DNA of 64,000 bases. It comes from Chitinophaga nivalis (GTDB lineage: Bacteria; Bacteroidota; Bacteroidia; Chitinophagales; Chitinophagaceae). Position 1 is the first letter of the stretch. Each line of letters opens with the position of its first letter. Positions 23,598 to 33,200 of the stretch are shown here, in pieces. The position numbers and the translations under genes are program-made. The stretch covers positions 7,986,087 through 8,050,086 of the forward strand of contig NZ_JAPDNR010000001.1 in assembly GCF_025989125.1 (NCBI RefSeq). The letters are read 5' to 3'. Below the pieces are notes generated by a model that saw nothing but the letters and a program-made list of their open reading frames with translations, was not told the DNA's origin and searched no databases.

Positions 23598-24203
23598 ATT
23601 CTTATCTGCACAACCGGTAACCATACATGCGATAGCCTGTGGCAGCAGGCCCAACAAGGTGACACAACAGCGTTTGAGTTACTGTACAAAGCCACTGTGC
23701 CTTTACTCAGCAAGCAGGCTTACCGCATTCTCCAGGATCAGGAACAAACCAAAGATGTGATCCAGGATGTTTTTATCAGTTTATTTCTCAAGCGAAAAAC
23801 GTTGCCGGCAAATACCAACATTACCGGCTACCTGAGTAATGCCGTGAAATATAAAGTATCGAATATTCTGCGGAACAAACTGGTGCAGGAAGGACATCAC
23901 CAGGAATTATTAAAACAGGCCCACCAGCGGGAAGCGACGCCCCCACAGACACTTGAACAGCATGAATTAAAAAAGCAGATTGCCCATAGCATCAATACCT
24001 TGCCGCAGAAATGCCGCGAAGTATTTATGCTGAATTACTATGGGAATCTGCCTTATAAAGATATCGCACAAGAGATGGGTATCTCTGTAAAAACAGTAGA
24101 AAAACACATGAGCAAAGCGCTCCAGGTATTACGTAAAGAATTAAAAGAAACCTATTATCCGGGTGTATTCTTACTGCTAATGAGTATGCACCACCACCTG
24201 TAA
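23598..24203 (+). CDS. ECF RNA polymerase sigma factor with non-canonical start
   Basis: This sigma-70 family ECF factor has region 2 (DVIQDVFISLFLKRKTL) and region 4 (HSINTLPQKCREVFMLNYYGNLPYKDIA and MGISVKTVEKHMSKAL, given as two pieces). The first GTG is at 23697, but coding sequence clearly continues upstream: codons before it read DSLWQQAQQGDTTAFELLYK, a normal sigma N-terminus. The frame is open back to a TAG near 23571, and in that part there is no ATG, GTG or TTG. ATT at 23598 or CTG at 23637 are possible starts; a damaged start is the alternative. It is divergent from FecR and probably drives the SusCD operon. Confidence 0.8.
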   Translation: MLICTTGNHTCDSLWQQAQQGDTTAFELLYKATVPLLSKQAYRILQDQEQTKDVIQDVFISLFLKRKTLPANTNITGYLSNAVKYKVSNILRNKLVQEGHHQELLKQAHQREATPPQTLEQHELKKQIAHSINTLPQKCREVFMLNYYGNLPYKDIAQEMGISVKTVEKHMSKALQVLRKELKETYYPGVFLLLMSMHHHL

Positions 24204-24207
24204 TAGC

Positions 24208-24738
24208 TTAATGCACTATCTGCAGTTTCTCTCCCTGTAAAGAAGACAGATTTACTTCAAAAGAAATTTTATGGGCACCTACCTGGGTAAAATGCTGTTT
24301 TCCGATTACGAAGTTGTAACCGTAATACAAGCGTAATAAACCATATGCCAGGGCGATACCTGCCTTAGGGGTAAGCAGGTAATCGCACTCCCGGAAATTG
24401 GTAGGTACAGAAAAATCCATCCCGAAGCCCGGGTAAAAAGACTTTCCCCCGAACACGGGCATTATTGCCGCATCCATACTTAACTTAGGCGCAACCAGGA
24501 AATATTTGCTGATAATAGCTTCGGTGCCGGCCGATATATCGTAATAACGGCCTTTGTGACGGCTGGGGGTATAACTGTATGCTAACCAACCTACATCGAT
24601 ATATGCACTTTTCTGCACACCTGCCCCATACCGGTTAAATGATTGAAATCCTTTACCATGTTGGGCTTTCACCGGGTAATTTCCAAACAGTCCTGCAATA
24701 AATAATAATCCGGCATATAACTTACAACGTGTATTCAT
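24208..24738 (-). CDS. Hypothetical outer-membrane beta-barrel-like protein
   Basis: This 176-residue protein has a signal peptide (CKLYAGLLFIAGLFGNYPVKAQ). The rest has alternating aromatic/hydrophobic strands such as SAYIDVGWLAYSYTP, YYDISAGTEAI, KAGIALAYGLLRLYYGYNF and HKISFEVNLSSL, which fit a small beta-barrel. I do not recognise a specific family. It ends 4 bases from the convergent sigma gene and starts 80 bases after the stop of another sigma gene (24819-25382), which could place it in that gene's transcript. Confidence 0.7.
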   Translation of the reverse strand: MNTRCKLYAGLLFIAGLFGNYPVKAQHGKGFQSFNRYGAGVQKSAYIDVGWLAYSYTPSRHKGRYYDISAGTEAIISKYFLVAPKLSMDAAIMPVFGGKSFYPGFGMDFSVPTNFRECDYLLTPKAGIALAYGLLRLYYGYNFVIGKQHFTQVGAHKISFEVNLSSLQGEKLQIVH

Positions 24739-24818
24739 TACCGTTAAAGTTACAAAACAACGGGAATAAATATGACAACCAGGAGCTGCAGTACCAGGCG
24801 GAATCGCGTGTACATTCC

Positions 24819-25382
24819 CTAGACTACCTGTTTACGCAGGTTCATCAGCGCATATCTAACCCTGCCTAATGCCGTATTAATACTAATGCCCACCGTTTGT
24901 GCTATTTCTTTATAACTGAGGTCTGCATAATAACGTAGAATCAATGCCTCCCGTTGCAATTTCGGTAGCTGGTTGAGCATCTCCCCTATTTCCTGGTTGA
25001 TTTCCTGGGTGATAAGATGATGTTCCGCACTATGTTCCATGTGCGCCATGCTGTCTCCGATTTCATCATGGTATTCCACCACTACTTTAGACCAGCTGTT
25101 TACTTTCCTGAAATGGCTGATGCAGCAGTTGTGCGCAATGCGTACCGCCCAGGCGAGGAAACGGCTGTTATCTGTATACTGGCCGGATTGCAGGGCATTT
25201 ACGATTTTAATAAATACCTCCTGAAATATATCCTCTGCCAGCGCACGGTCTCTCACAAGCAAAACAATGGTTGTAAAGAGCCTGCTTTTATGGCGATGCA
25301 CCAGGGTCGTAAAAGCCAGGTTATTACCTGCTATATATGAGTGGATCAGTTCCTGATCCGTGAGATCACTATACTTGTTCAT
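24819..25382 (-). CDS. ECF RNA polymerase sigma factor
   Basis: This 187-residue sigma factor shows region 2 (FTTLVHRHKSRLFTTIVLLV, DIFQEVFIKIVNALQ, RFLAWAVRIAHNCCISHFRK) and region 4 (MLNQLPKLQREALILRYYAD with LSYKEIAQTVGISINTALGRV). It carries the full helix-turn-helix expected for binding the -35 region. There is no FecR neighbour, unlike the other sigma genes here, so it may answer to another kind of signal or to its own level. The nearest gene in the same direction downstream is the barrel-like protein at 24208. Confidence 0.93.
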   Translation of the reverse strand: MNKYSDLTDQELIHSYIAGNNLAFTTLVHRHKSRLFTTIVLLVRDRALAEDIFQEVFIKIVNALQSGQYTDNSRFLAWAVRIAHNCCISHFRKVNSWSKVVVEYHDEIGDSMAHMEHSAEHHLITQEINQEIGEMLNQLPKLQREALILRYYADLSYKEIAQTVGISINTALGRVRYALMNLRKQVV

Positions 25383-25488
25383 AAACTATAAAAAAAGATT
25401 TTAAGCAATGAAGGTTTAGATAAGGGGCCACCCTGGAGAAGGCAGCCCTGCATTTCTATGCTGGTGGCTTTGAGTAAAGCCTCATTTA

Positions 25489-26079
25489 TCAATCGTTCAA
25501 ACCGAGATACTTTTTAACCTGCGTATAGTCTGTCCAGTTAATACTACTGCGTGCAGCAGCAGTACCTGGCACTATTACATAGCGGTACTGGAATCTTTTC
25601 CCATCTGCCGTATTAACGGTACCAACCGGATCTGTTGCTACCAGGGCTATCAGCTGGGTAGTAGCTACAAAACGGATCAACGTACCATATTCATCTGTAT
25701 AAGGCAGCACCACTACACGGGGAGTGGCGGCAGTGCCCAGGTTGATGTATACATTTACTACAGACTTCCCTAACAATGCCGCTGTAATTTTAGGCGCCTG
25801 AATACCGGCTATATAGCTGATGGTATCTTTGTCGCCATTGGGTCTTGTCAATACTTCCCCTACGCCATATTGTACATCCAGCCAATCAGAATAAATAATA
25901 TTGGAAGTACCGGGTGCGCCGGAATCTCCTTTAGGTCCGGTTGTACCGGGAATCCCGGCAGGTCCTGCAGGACCTTGTGAACCAGCGGGACCCTGGTCGC
26001 CTTTTTTAGAACAGGCAGCAAAAAATAATACTACAGCGAGCATGCATACGTGCGGCAAAAAGCGCGTGATCTGTTTCAT
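25489..26079 (-). CDS. Lipoprotein with collagen-like repeats
   Basis: This 196-residue protein has a lipoprotein signal (MLAVVLFFAACSKKG, lipidated Cys near residue 23). Directly after the lipobox is a run of about 11 Gly-X-Y triplets (GDQGPAGSQGPAGPAGIPG then TTGPKGDSGAPG), the collagen triple-helix pattern. The C-terminal part (about 65-196) is globular and not recognised. A trimeric stalk holding a head domain at the cell surface is the likely design. It lies downstream of a PorP/SprF gene on the same strand, 57 bases after it. Confidence 0.85.
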   Translation of the reverse strand: MKQITRFLPHVCMLAVVLFFAACSKKGDQGPAGSQGPAGPAGIPGTTGPKGDSGAPGTSNIIYSDWLDVQYGVGEVLTRPNGDKDTISYIAGIQAPKITAALLGKSVVNVYINLGTAATPRVVVLPYTDEYGTLIRFVATTQLIALVATDPVGTVNTADGKRFQYRYVIVPGTAAARSSINWTDYTQVKKYLGLND

Positions 26080-26136
26080 AATGACAGCTTAGATTTTAGT
26101 GTTTTTTTTATTTATGACAATTGAATACGTAACGGC

Positions 26137-27168
26137 CTACCATACATTACGGGGGCAGGTATCTCCAAATTTATTGCCCAGCAGGAACCCTATCATGATC
26201 TCATGTGATCCCTTCGTGACGGTATTCAGGGATGATGTGGTATAATCATAGGAGTACCCGATATTAATCATGGAGTTGATATTTACTCCAAACATGCCTG
26301 CTATTCCATCATTCAGCCGATAGGACGCTCCTACCCAGAAGCGGTCGCGGTACATCATTTTGGCGTTTACATCCACACTCAGCGGTTTGGCTGTAATAAA
26401 CTTCAACATCACAGAAGGCATCACATTCAGGTCATCGTTTATCCATAACCGATAGCCCGTTGTAAAAAAGATATGCGGGATCAGTTTTCCTTTCAGTACA
26501 GAATCGCCGATCACCTTACCATTATCAAAACCGATCTTTTGCGGGATGATATTCTGCGCAGATAATCCGGCAAAATAGTCTGCACCATACAGCCACAGAC
26601 CTGCATTTACTTCCGGCCGCCATTTGTTGAGGACACCACCGGAACTACCCAGTACCGGATCTGCCGGATCAAAAAACTCCACCTTACTGGCATCCAGGCT
26701 AATCTGTTGCATACCTACTGAAATACCGGCACTGATACTGGTAGTGGGCGAAAGATTAATATGATGTGCATAGGCGCCTGTTATCGAAAAGCGGTTCAGC
26801 GGGCCCGTTCTGTCGTTTAAAACAGTAAGGCCTACTCCCGGATGTGGCGGCGGCGTGGTATAATCCCGCCAGTAGGCTTTGCCGCGGGGGTTTTCTCCCT
26901 GTGGATCAAATCCGGTTGGCGAGGCAGCAGCATACTCAGATTTCCGTAACGGGCCATGCAGGGTCAGGTAAGTAGTTACCGGCGCTCCTTTCATACCCAC
27001 CCACTGATGTCTGTGGCTCAAACGCAGGTCCCAGTAGTTTTCAATCCCCGCCACAGCAGGATTGATAATAAAAGGATTCATAATATACTGCGTATAATGT
27101 GGCTGCTGCTGCGCATGGGTCCAAAGTGCCATTAGCACCACCCATCCTGTAAGCACAATTTTTTTCAT
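26137..27168 (-). CDS. PorP/SprF family type IX secretion system membrane protein
   Basis: This 343-residue outer-membrane protein has a signal peptide (MKKIVLTGWVVLMALWTHAQ) and the family opening QQPHYTQYIMNPFIINPAVAGIENYWDLRLSHRHQW (shown by QQPHYTQYIMNPFIINPA). Later beta-strand features include GVGLTVLNDRTGPLNRFSI and a C-terminal IMIGFLLG. PorP/SprF proteins accompany type B T9SS substrates and help hold or deliver them at the surface. It lies 34 bases after the OmpA/TPR gene and is the second of two PorP genes here, so each may serve one of the two giant substrates. Confidence 0.92.
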   Translation of the reverse strand: MKKIVLTGWVVLMALWTHAQQQPHYTQYIMNPFIINPAVAGIENYWDLRLSHRHQWVGMKGAPVTTYLTLHGPLRKSEYAAASPTGFDPQGENPRGKAYWRDYTTPPPHPGVGLTVLNDRTGPLNRFSITGAYAHHINLSPTTSISAGISVGMQQISLDASKVEFFDPADPVLGSSGGVLNKWRPEVNAGLWLYGADYFAGLSAQNIIPQKIGFDNGKVIGDSVLKGKLIPHIFFTTGYRLWINDDLNVMPSVMLKFITAKPLSVDVNAKMMYRDRFWVGASYRLNDGIAGMFGVNINSMINIGYSYDYTTSSLNTVTKGSHEIMIGFLLGNKFGDTCPRNVW

Positions 27169-27202
27169 GACTCAGAAATTTTGGATGAAAGCCTCTTACT
27201 GG

Positions 27203-29200
27203 CTATTTTTTCAGCACCGTGAAAGCGGTTCTTCTGTTCTGCTGTCTGCCCTCCGGGTTATCGCTGCCATCCGGCAATGTATTCGGCGCTACCGGTTGTG
27301 AAGCACCATACCCTTTATAGGTCAGCCTGGAAACAGCAATACCTTTTTCCACGAGATAGTCAACACAGCTTTTAGCACGTGCTTCGGAAAGACGTTGGTT
27401 CAGCTTTTTGGAGCCTTTGCTATCGGTGTGCGCACTCAGTTCTATTTCCATTTCCGGATGTTCATTCAGCAGCCGTACCAGTTTATCCAATGAAACAAAA
27501 GAAGCTGGCAGCAACGTTGCCTCGTTGAAATCGTAATACACGTTCTCCAGTATTTCCGGAGACGCCGGTGTTACAATCTTCGTCAGGCACAATACAGGAG
27601 CTGTCAGGCCAGCTGCGTCTTCATCGGCCGGTACTGCGATTTGCTGGGTACCAGGCGTGTAGCCGGTGGCATTGGCTTCTGCTTTCAGCGGCAAAAATTC
27701 GTCTACGGTAAATGCGTAGCTACCGTCGGCGCCCGTCATATGCGTATAGATCACCTGGTTACTAACAGTATTCACTACACGTACTTCTGCACCTACTACC
27801 GGGGTATTGTCGTCGCAGGCGACTACCGTACCACTCAGCTGTTTCGCCAGCCGGTTTTTATGTACATAAAACAGCTCCAGGCAACATTCTGCAGCGCGGT
27901 CTGTTCCCAGCAATACTTCGTCGAGGATATTTTTGTTATTGCTTCTGCTGGCAAAGTAGATATCATCTTTAATGGAGTTCACCGGATATCCCATGTTCAC
28001 GGGTTCCTTCCAGCTACCGATACGGCCTTTGCTGGCAAAGAAATCATAGCCTCCCATACCGGTGCGGCTATCTGCCGAAAATACCAGCGTATTGGTTGCT
28101 TCGTGATAAAAAGGCGACTGCTCATTGCCGGCAGTATTGATTACCTCACCCAGATTGGTGGTTTCCAAGGGTTTACCTGTTTCATCGATTACCGCAGACC
28201 ACAGGTCAAAACCACCGTGGCCACCGGGCTTATCGCTGCTGTACAGGAGATGTTTACCATCGGGCAATACAAAAGGCTGCTGCGTATTGCTGCCGGCTGT
28301 ATTTACCAGGCTATCGAGCAATACGGGTTTGCTCCAGCCATCTCCGTTTTTATGTGCCACATACAGGGCGGATGTTTTTTTACCATGATCGATATGCCAG
28401 CGGGTGAGGAACAACAGTTCTCCGTTGGGCGACAGGCTCACTGCTCCCTGATGCAGGGAGGCAGGTTGGTCCAGGTCAAATGGTTTAATGTTGTTAGCCT
28501 GTCCGTTGGCATAATCAGCCGTATATAGCCGGTTCACATAGGTATGATTTTTTGAGGCTGCATTATCCGGTCTGGTGGAAGTAAAGATCAACGCACCATT
28601 CGGATTCCACACCGGCGCATAGCTGGCGCCGGTAGTATTCAATGCTGCCGGCGCTTTACGCACATCATACAGTGCCAGATCTTTCCGGCCCAGCTGTGTG
28701 GTGATAAAACGCAGGTTTTCCAACTCCCTGCCAGCAGCAGTTTTGAATAAATCATTCTCCGGATACCGATCCAGGAACTGCTGAAAAGCTTTGGTTGCTT
28801 CCTCATATTTTGCCAAAGCTCTTAAAGACACAGCATAATAATAACCTGCCAGTGGAAAGCTGCCTTTATCTGATGCGATCACCGTTTCATAATTCGGCGC
28901 TGCTTTCTGATAGTTATGCAGATTCCGGTAGCTCTCCGCCAGCTTATATACGGCCTGTTGTTCACTGCTCACTGCTACCACTTTTGTTTTGGCGCCGGAG
29001 GTAGCTGCATAGGGTTTATAGGAATCCGTTTTCACGGTTTTATTCCGCGACCCCAGGTACTTTTCATAATACTGTATGGCAGAATTGTAATCCTGGTTTT
29101 TATAGTACTGATCTGCCGCTTTCAGGTAGTTGTAGGTATACTGCGCATAAGACATCATACCTGATAACAACACGGCTGCGGTAAAGCATATTTTTTTCAT
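27203..29200 (-). CDS. OmpA family protein with TPR, PD40 and CarboxypepD-like domains (PorE-like)
   Basis: This 665-residue envelope protein has a signal peptide (ending SYAQ near residue 19). TPR repeats cover about 20-165 (KAADQYYKNQDYNSAIQYYEKYL, quoted as KAADQYYKNQDYNSAI). WD40-like PD40 beta-propeller repeats span about 185-420 (FTSTRPDNAAS, LLYSSDKPGGHGGFDLW, LVFSADSRTGMGGYDFF). A CarboxypepD-regulatory-like domain (about 455-525) is followed by the OmpA peptidoglycan-binding domain (about 550-665, LSAHTDSKGSKKLNQRLSEA). The domain order matches PorE of T9SS. It lies between two PorP genes, 26 and 34 bases away. Confidence 0.93.
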   Translation of the reverse strand: MKKICFTAAVLLSGMMSYAQYTYNYLKAADQYYKNQDYNSAIQYYEKYLGSRNKTVKTDSYKPYAATSGAKTKVVAVSSEQQAVYKLAESYRNLHNYQKAAPNYETVIASDKGSFPLAGYYYAVSLRALAKYEEATKAFQQFLDRYPENDLFKTAAGRELENLRFITTQLGRKDLALYDVRKAPAALNTTGASYAPVWNPNGALIFTSTRPDNAASKNHTYVNRLYTADYANGQANNIKPFDLDQPASLHQGAVSLSPNGELLFLTRWHIDHGKKTSALYVAHKNGDGWSKPVLLDSLVNTAGSNTQQPFVLPDGKHLLYSSDKPGGHGGFDLWSAVIDETGKPLETTNLGEVINTAGNEQSPFYHEATNTLVFSADSRTGMGGYDFFASKGRIGSWKEPVNMGYPVNSIKDDIYFASRSNNKNILDEVLLGTDRAAECCLELFYVHKNRLAKQLSGTVVACDDNTPVVGAEVRVVNTVSNQVIYTHMTGADGSYAFTVDEFLPLKAEANATGYTPGTQQIAVPADEDAAGLTAPVLCLTKIVTPASPEILENVYYDFNEATLLPASFVSLDKLVRLLNEHPEMEIELSAHTDSKGSKKLNQRLSEARAKSCVDYLVEKGIAVSRLTYKGYGASQPVAPNTLPDGSDNPEGRQQNRRTAFTVLKK

Positions 29201-29226
29201 GAGATAGCTGTTGCGTTAAAATTTGG

Positions 29227-30231
29227 TTACAAACGAGGACAAACAAATTCCACTTCCGGTGTTCTTACCTTCCTGCGGCCGATGAATGTCAGGGATACTT
29301 CAAAGCTGTTGGAGCCACGCGCCATTTTGCTGAGCTCGGAGGTATTGATATCGTAGCTCACACCCAGCATCATGGTTTTATAAATGAAACCGGCATGCGT
29401 GGTAATCGCATCTTTATACCGGTAGTTCACACCCAGCAGAAAATCAGTGGCATTGGCAGCATTGAGCTGGCCATAGGCGCCGATCATTTTTTCCTGTGCA
29501 GGGCCTTGTATCATATACAGGAAGTTGGGAGTAATACTCAGTTTATCCGACAACGTTAGTTTTACGCCGCCATGAATATTAAAACGCATCGGGAAACGGG
29601 CATCCCCTTTGGCGCTGAACTGATCCTGTGGCCGGGTCAGGTGCATCACGGAAAAACCACCATAGATATTATAGTTTTTACCAGGGGTAGCATCGTAGTA
29701 CAAAGCACCGGCGCCGGCATCAAAAGAGATGGCAGAAGTACGTGTCAGGATATCTGTTACCGGAGTGCCGGGGTTATAGCCCGTCACCGGGTTCCATTGC
29801 TCACCGAAGGTGAGCTTGGAAGGATCGAACCGGCGCTGAATAAATCCCAGTTGTAAGCCAAACGTTAACCGGTGATAATGGGCTGCGTCCAGCTTTACGC
29901 CGGTATAGGCCGCACTGGCATAACCAGTCGTATAGTTATAGCCTCCATCGCCGGCAGCCTGATTCAATACGCTGGCGCCGAAATTGATATTTTTCTGGGT
30001 GGGTATTTCTGCTGCCACACCATATGTCTTAAACGGGCTGATATTTCCCCACTGGGTGCGATAAATGGCTGCTACCCGGTAATCTCCGTCGAAGGCGCCG
30101 GTAAGGGCAGGGTTTAACCAGGACGGATATACGTAATACTGCGAAAAGTGAGGGTCTGCCTGTGCCATGAGCCGTTTACCCGCCAGCGTTATGGCCACTA
30201 ATATGAATAATGATACAATGAAAGTTCTCAT
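29227..30231 (-). CDS. PorP/SprF family type IX secretion system membrane protein
   Basis: This is the first of two PorP/SprF genes in the block, 334 residues, with signal peptide (LFILVAITLAGKRLMAQ) and the typical start ADPHFSQYYVYPSWLNPALTGAF. Other family stretches are YRTQWGNISPFKTYGVAAEIP, GASVLNQAAGDGGY and NFLYMIQGPAQEKMIGAYGQL-like strands. It lies 32 bases after the 1375-residue T9SS type B substrate and is probably co-transcribed with it, the usual pairing of a type B substrate with its PorP partner. Confidence 0.92.
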   Translation of the reverse strand: MRTFIVSLFILVAITLAGKRLMAQADPHFSQYYVYPSWLNPALTGAFDGDYRVAAIYRTQWGNISPFKTYGVAAEIPTQKNINFGASVLNQAAGDGGYNYTTGYASAAYTGVKLDAAHYHRLTFGLQLGFIQRRFDPSKLTFGEQWNPVTGYNPGTPVTDILTRTSAISFDAGAGALYYDATPGKNYNIYGGFSVMHLTRPQDQFSAKGDARFPMRFNIHGGVKLTLSDKLSITPNFLYMIQGPAQEKMIGAYGQLNAANATDFLLGVNYRYKDAITTHAGFIYKTMMLGVSYDINTSELSKMARGSNSFEVSLTFIGRRKVRTPEVEFVCPRL

Positions 30232-30263
30232 GTACGTTCCGTGTTTTATGTGAATGATTTACG

Positions 30264-33200
30264 TTACCTGATAATAGTTACATAGCCTGTCAGTGGTTCA
30301 AATCCATTACTGAGTCTGATCACATAGTAGTAGGTGGCCATTGGCAGCTGACTGCCTTTGAAACTACCATCCCATGCTGCATCATAGCCTTTGGAAGAAT
30401 ACACTTTTTGTCCGTACCGGTTAAATACTTCGATTGTGGCGCCTGGGTAGTCGCTCAGATTTTTGATGACCCAGGTATCATTGATATTATCGCCATTCGG
30501 AGAAAAAGCATTTGGCGGTTGTACTGCTTTCAGCACTTTCACGGTGAGGCCATCACTGGCAGTACAATTATGTTTACCGGTAGCCGTGAGGGTATAGCTT
30601 GCATCGTGCATGGCTTGTATTACAGGCGCCAGCACAGCCGGGTTAGGGAAGTCTGCAGCGGGTTCCCAACGGAAGGTCAGGTTTACTGCATCATTTACCA
30701 CCGGCTTGAAAGTAATGGTAGTACCCTGTGCTACCACAAAAGAAGGACCTGCATCAATTACCGGTTGCAGGTATACCACTACCTTGTGATTATAGGCAGA
30801 AGAGCCGCAACCTGACTGATTGGATACCTGCAGTTGTACCATATATTCTCCCGGAGCGGTATAACGTTTTACCGGAGAACGATCTGTAGAGGTAGTTCCA
30901 TCACCAAAATTCCACTGCCATTTATTGATGGTGCCTGTTGCATCCGTACTTTGATCGGTGAACACATTATCGGTACCCTGACAAAGCGTATCCGGAGATA
31001 CTTTGAAGGAAGCTACCGGCTGACCGTAGAAGGCGGTTAATTTTTTCACGGCAGTATTCGTACAACCAAATGCACTGGTTACTTTCAGGGTCACATCAAA
31101 AGGACCATAGGCCTTGTAATAGTATACCGGGTCTGTAGTGACTGCACCGGCACCACCTTCTCCGAAACTCCACTGGTAAGTGAGGAGTGATTTATCTTTT
31201 ACGGTAGACAGGTTTTTGAATTCCGCTTTCCCTTCCGGCATACATACTTTCTCCGGCAGGGTAAAATCTGCTACCGGTAAAGGATGCACCACCACATTGG
31301 CAAAGGCGGTATCGCTGCTACAGTTGTGATCGCTCACAGTCACCAGTTTCACCCGATAGGTCGTATCCTGCGGATAGGTAACCGTAAACGGTGTATTGTT
31401 GTTATTAGTGGGTTTCGTGCCATTACCCAGATCCCACTTCCAGCTGGTAATCGTACCACCAGGCAGTGTAGATTGATCTGTAAAGGTGGCGATTTGTCCC
31501 AGGCAGACGTCTGTAGTTGCAGCAAAGGCAGCTACCGGTTTCGGATATACGACTACTGTGCGGGAAATGGAATCAATACAACCTTTGTCTGTATTAAAGA
31601 TGTACCAGATGGTATGGGTACCTGCGCCAGCTGTGGCAGGGGTAAAATTACCTGTAGAGTCAGTTGCCGGGCCGCGATAATATCCTTTACCCAATACCCC
31701 GTTTAATACACTGGCAGCATCCACCTTCACAGTACCGGGCGTATTCACACATATACCGGTCAGCGCACCATAAGCCAGTTCCGGCTTCAGTTTAAAGGTG
31801 GCTGTAATCGTGGTATCCTTCGTACAGCCCTTATCGGTAGTAAGGGTATATTTAATATTGTAGGTACCGTATTTCGTATAGGCATGCGTAGGATCTTTCA
31901 GTGTGGACGTATTGGGATTGGCTGGGGTAGCGCCCGCATCTCCAAAATCCCAGCTATGCACTGCCAGATTCTGCACATCCGGTGTTGTGGAATTGTTGGT
32001 AAACTGTACCACCCCACTTACCGGCAAGCAACCGGATGGATAGGTGAAAGCCGGCTTCGGCTTCGCATATACGGTAACTGTTTTAGTAGCCGTATCGCTG
32101 ATACAAAGGTCACTTACCTTCACCACATGTTTGAGGGTGTAGGTTTTATAGGCTTTGTATGGTATGTTCTGTGGCACACCCGTGGTAGCGGTGAGTACCG
32201 AGTCATTACCAAAATCCCAGTACCATGTTTTGAATGGCGCGGTGCCCGTGTAGGTAGAGTTGTCTGTTATTTTCAAGGTGCCTCCTTCACACAAAGCTGC
32301 CTGGTCTGTGGTAAAAGCAGCTACCGGTTTCGGAAACGCCTGTACAGAGAACGCAGTATCTCCCAGACAGCCATCTTTTGAAATCACCATGAGTTTAACG
32401 GCATGTGTGCCGGGCGCAAATATTTTTTTCACCAGCATACCGCTATCTTTCACAGCTCCGGGATATTCCCAGAACCAGCGGTCTATTTTCGGTTCTTTCA
32501 GCGTGGTATCTCCTTTAAAATAAACGGTATCAAGGGTACAACCGGTGTAGGCGTAAGTCATCACGGCTCTTGGTTTACCTCTTACCGGCACCGTAAATCC
32601 TACCTTCTCGGTATTATTACAGTTTTCGATACTGGGGTGGGTAGAGAATACCGTTATATCATAATCGCCGATAGTACTGAACTGATAAGTACCCGGTAAG
32701 GTATATTTATAGTAGGTAATCCCTTTCACCAATACCGTACCTGTGCTGACCGGTGCATTTACCACCACGTCTGCATTAGGTGAAATGGCAGTTCCCAGCG
32801 CACTCAGCTTCCATACCATTTTGGTTGGCTGATAAGCCATTAATATGGACAGTTGTACCGGTGTTTGTGTACAGGTAAAGTCATTGATTGATTTCGAAGT
32901 GTCGTAAGTATTGTGAATAGCCCCTACTGCATTCAGGTTATTAATCAGCGTACCGGCATTGTAGCCGTAACTTTCCACGCTACCTAATCCATAGGTAATC
33001 GCGGTAAAGGCAGAATCGCTGGTAGTAATACATTGTGCGGACGTAGCATCCCATCTTTTCACCACTACCGTATATCCGTTGAGGTTAGGATGCGCATAGG
33101 AATAATCAAAAGTGGGGCTTCCGTCGATCCGCAGGGAATTTAAGCCGGCGGTAGGTATGATCATCGTAAGATAGTTCACGCTGATCTGTTCCCGCACATT

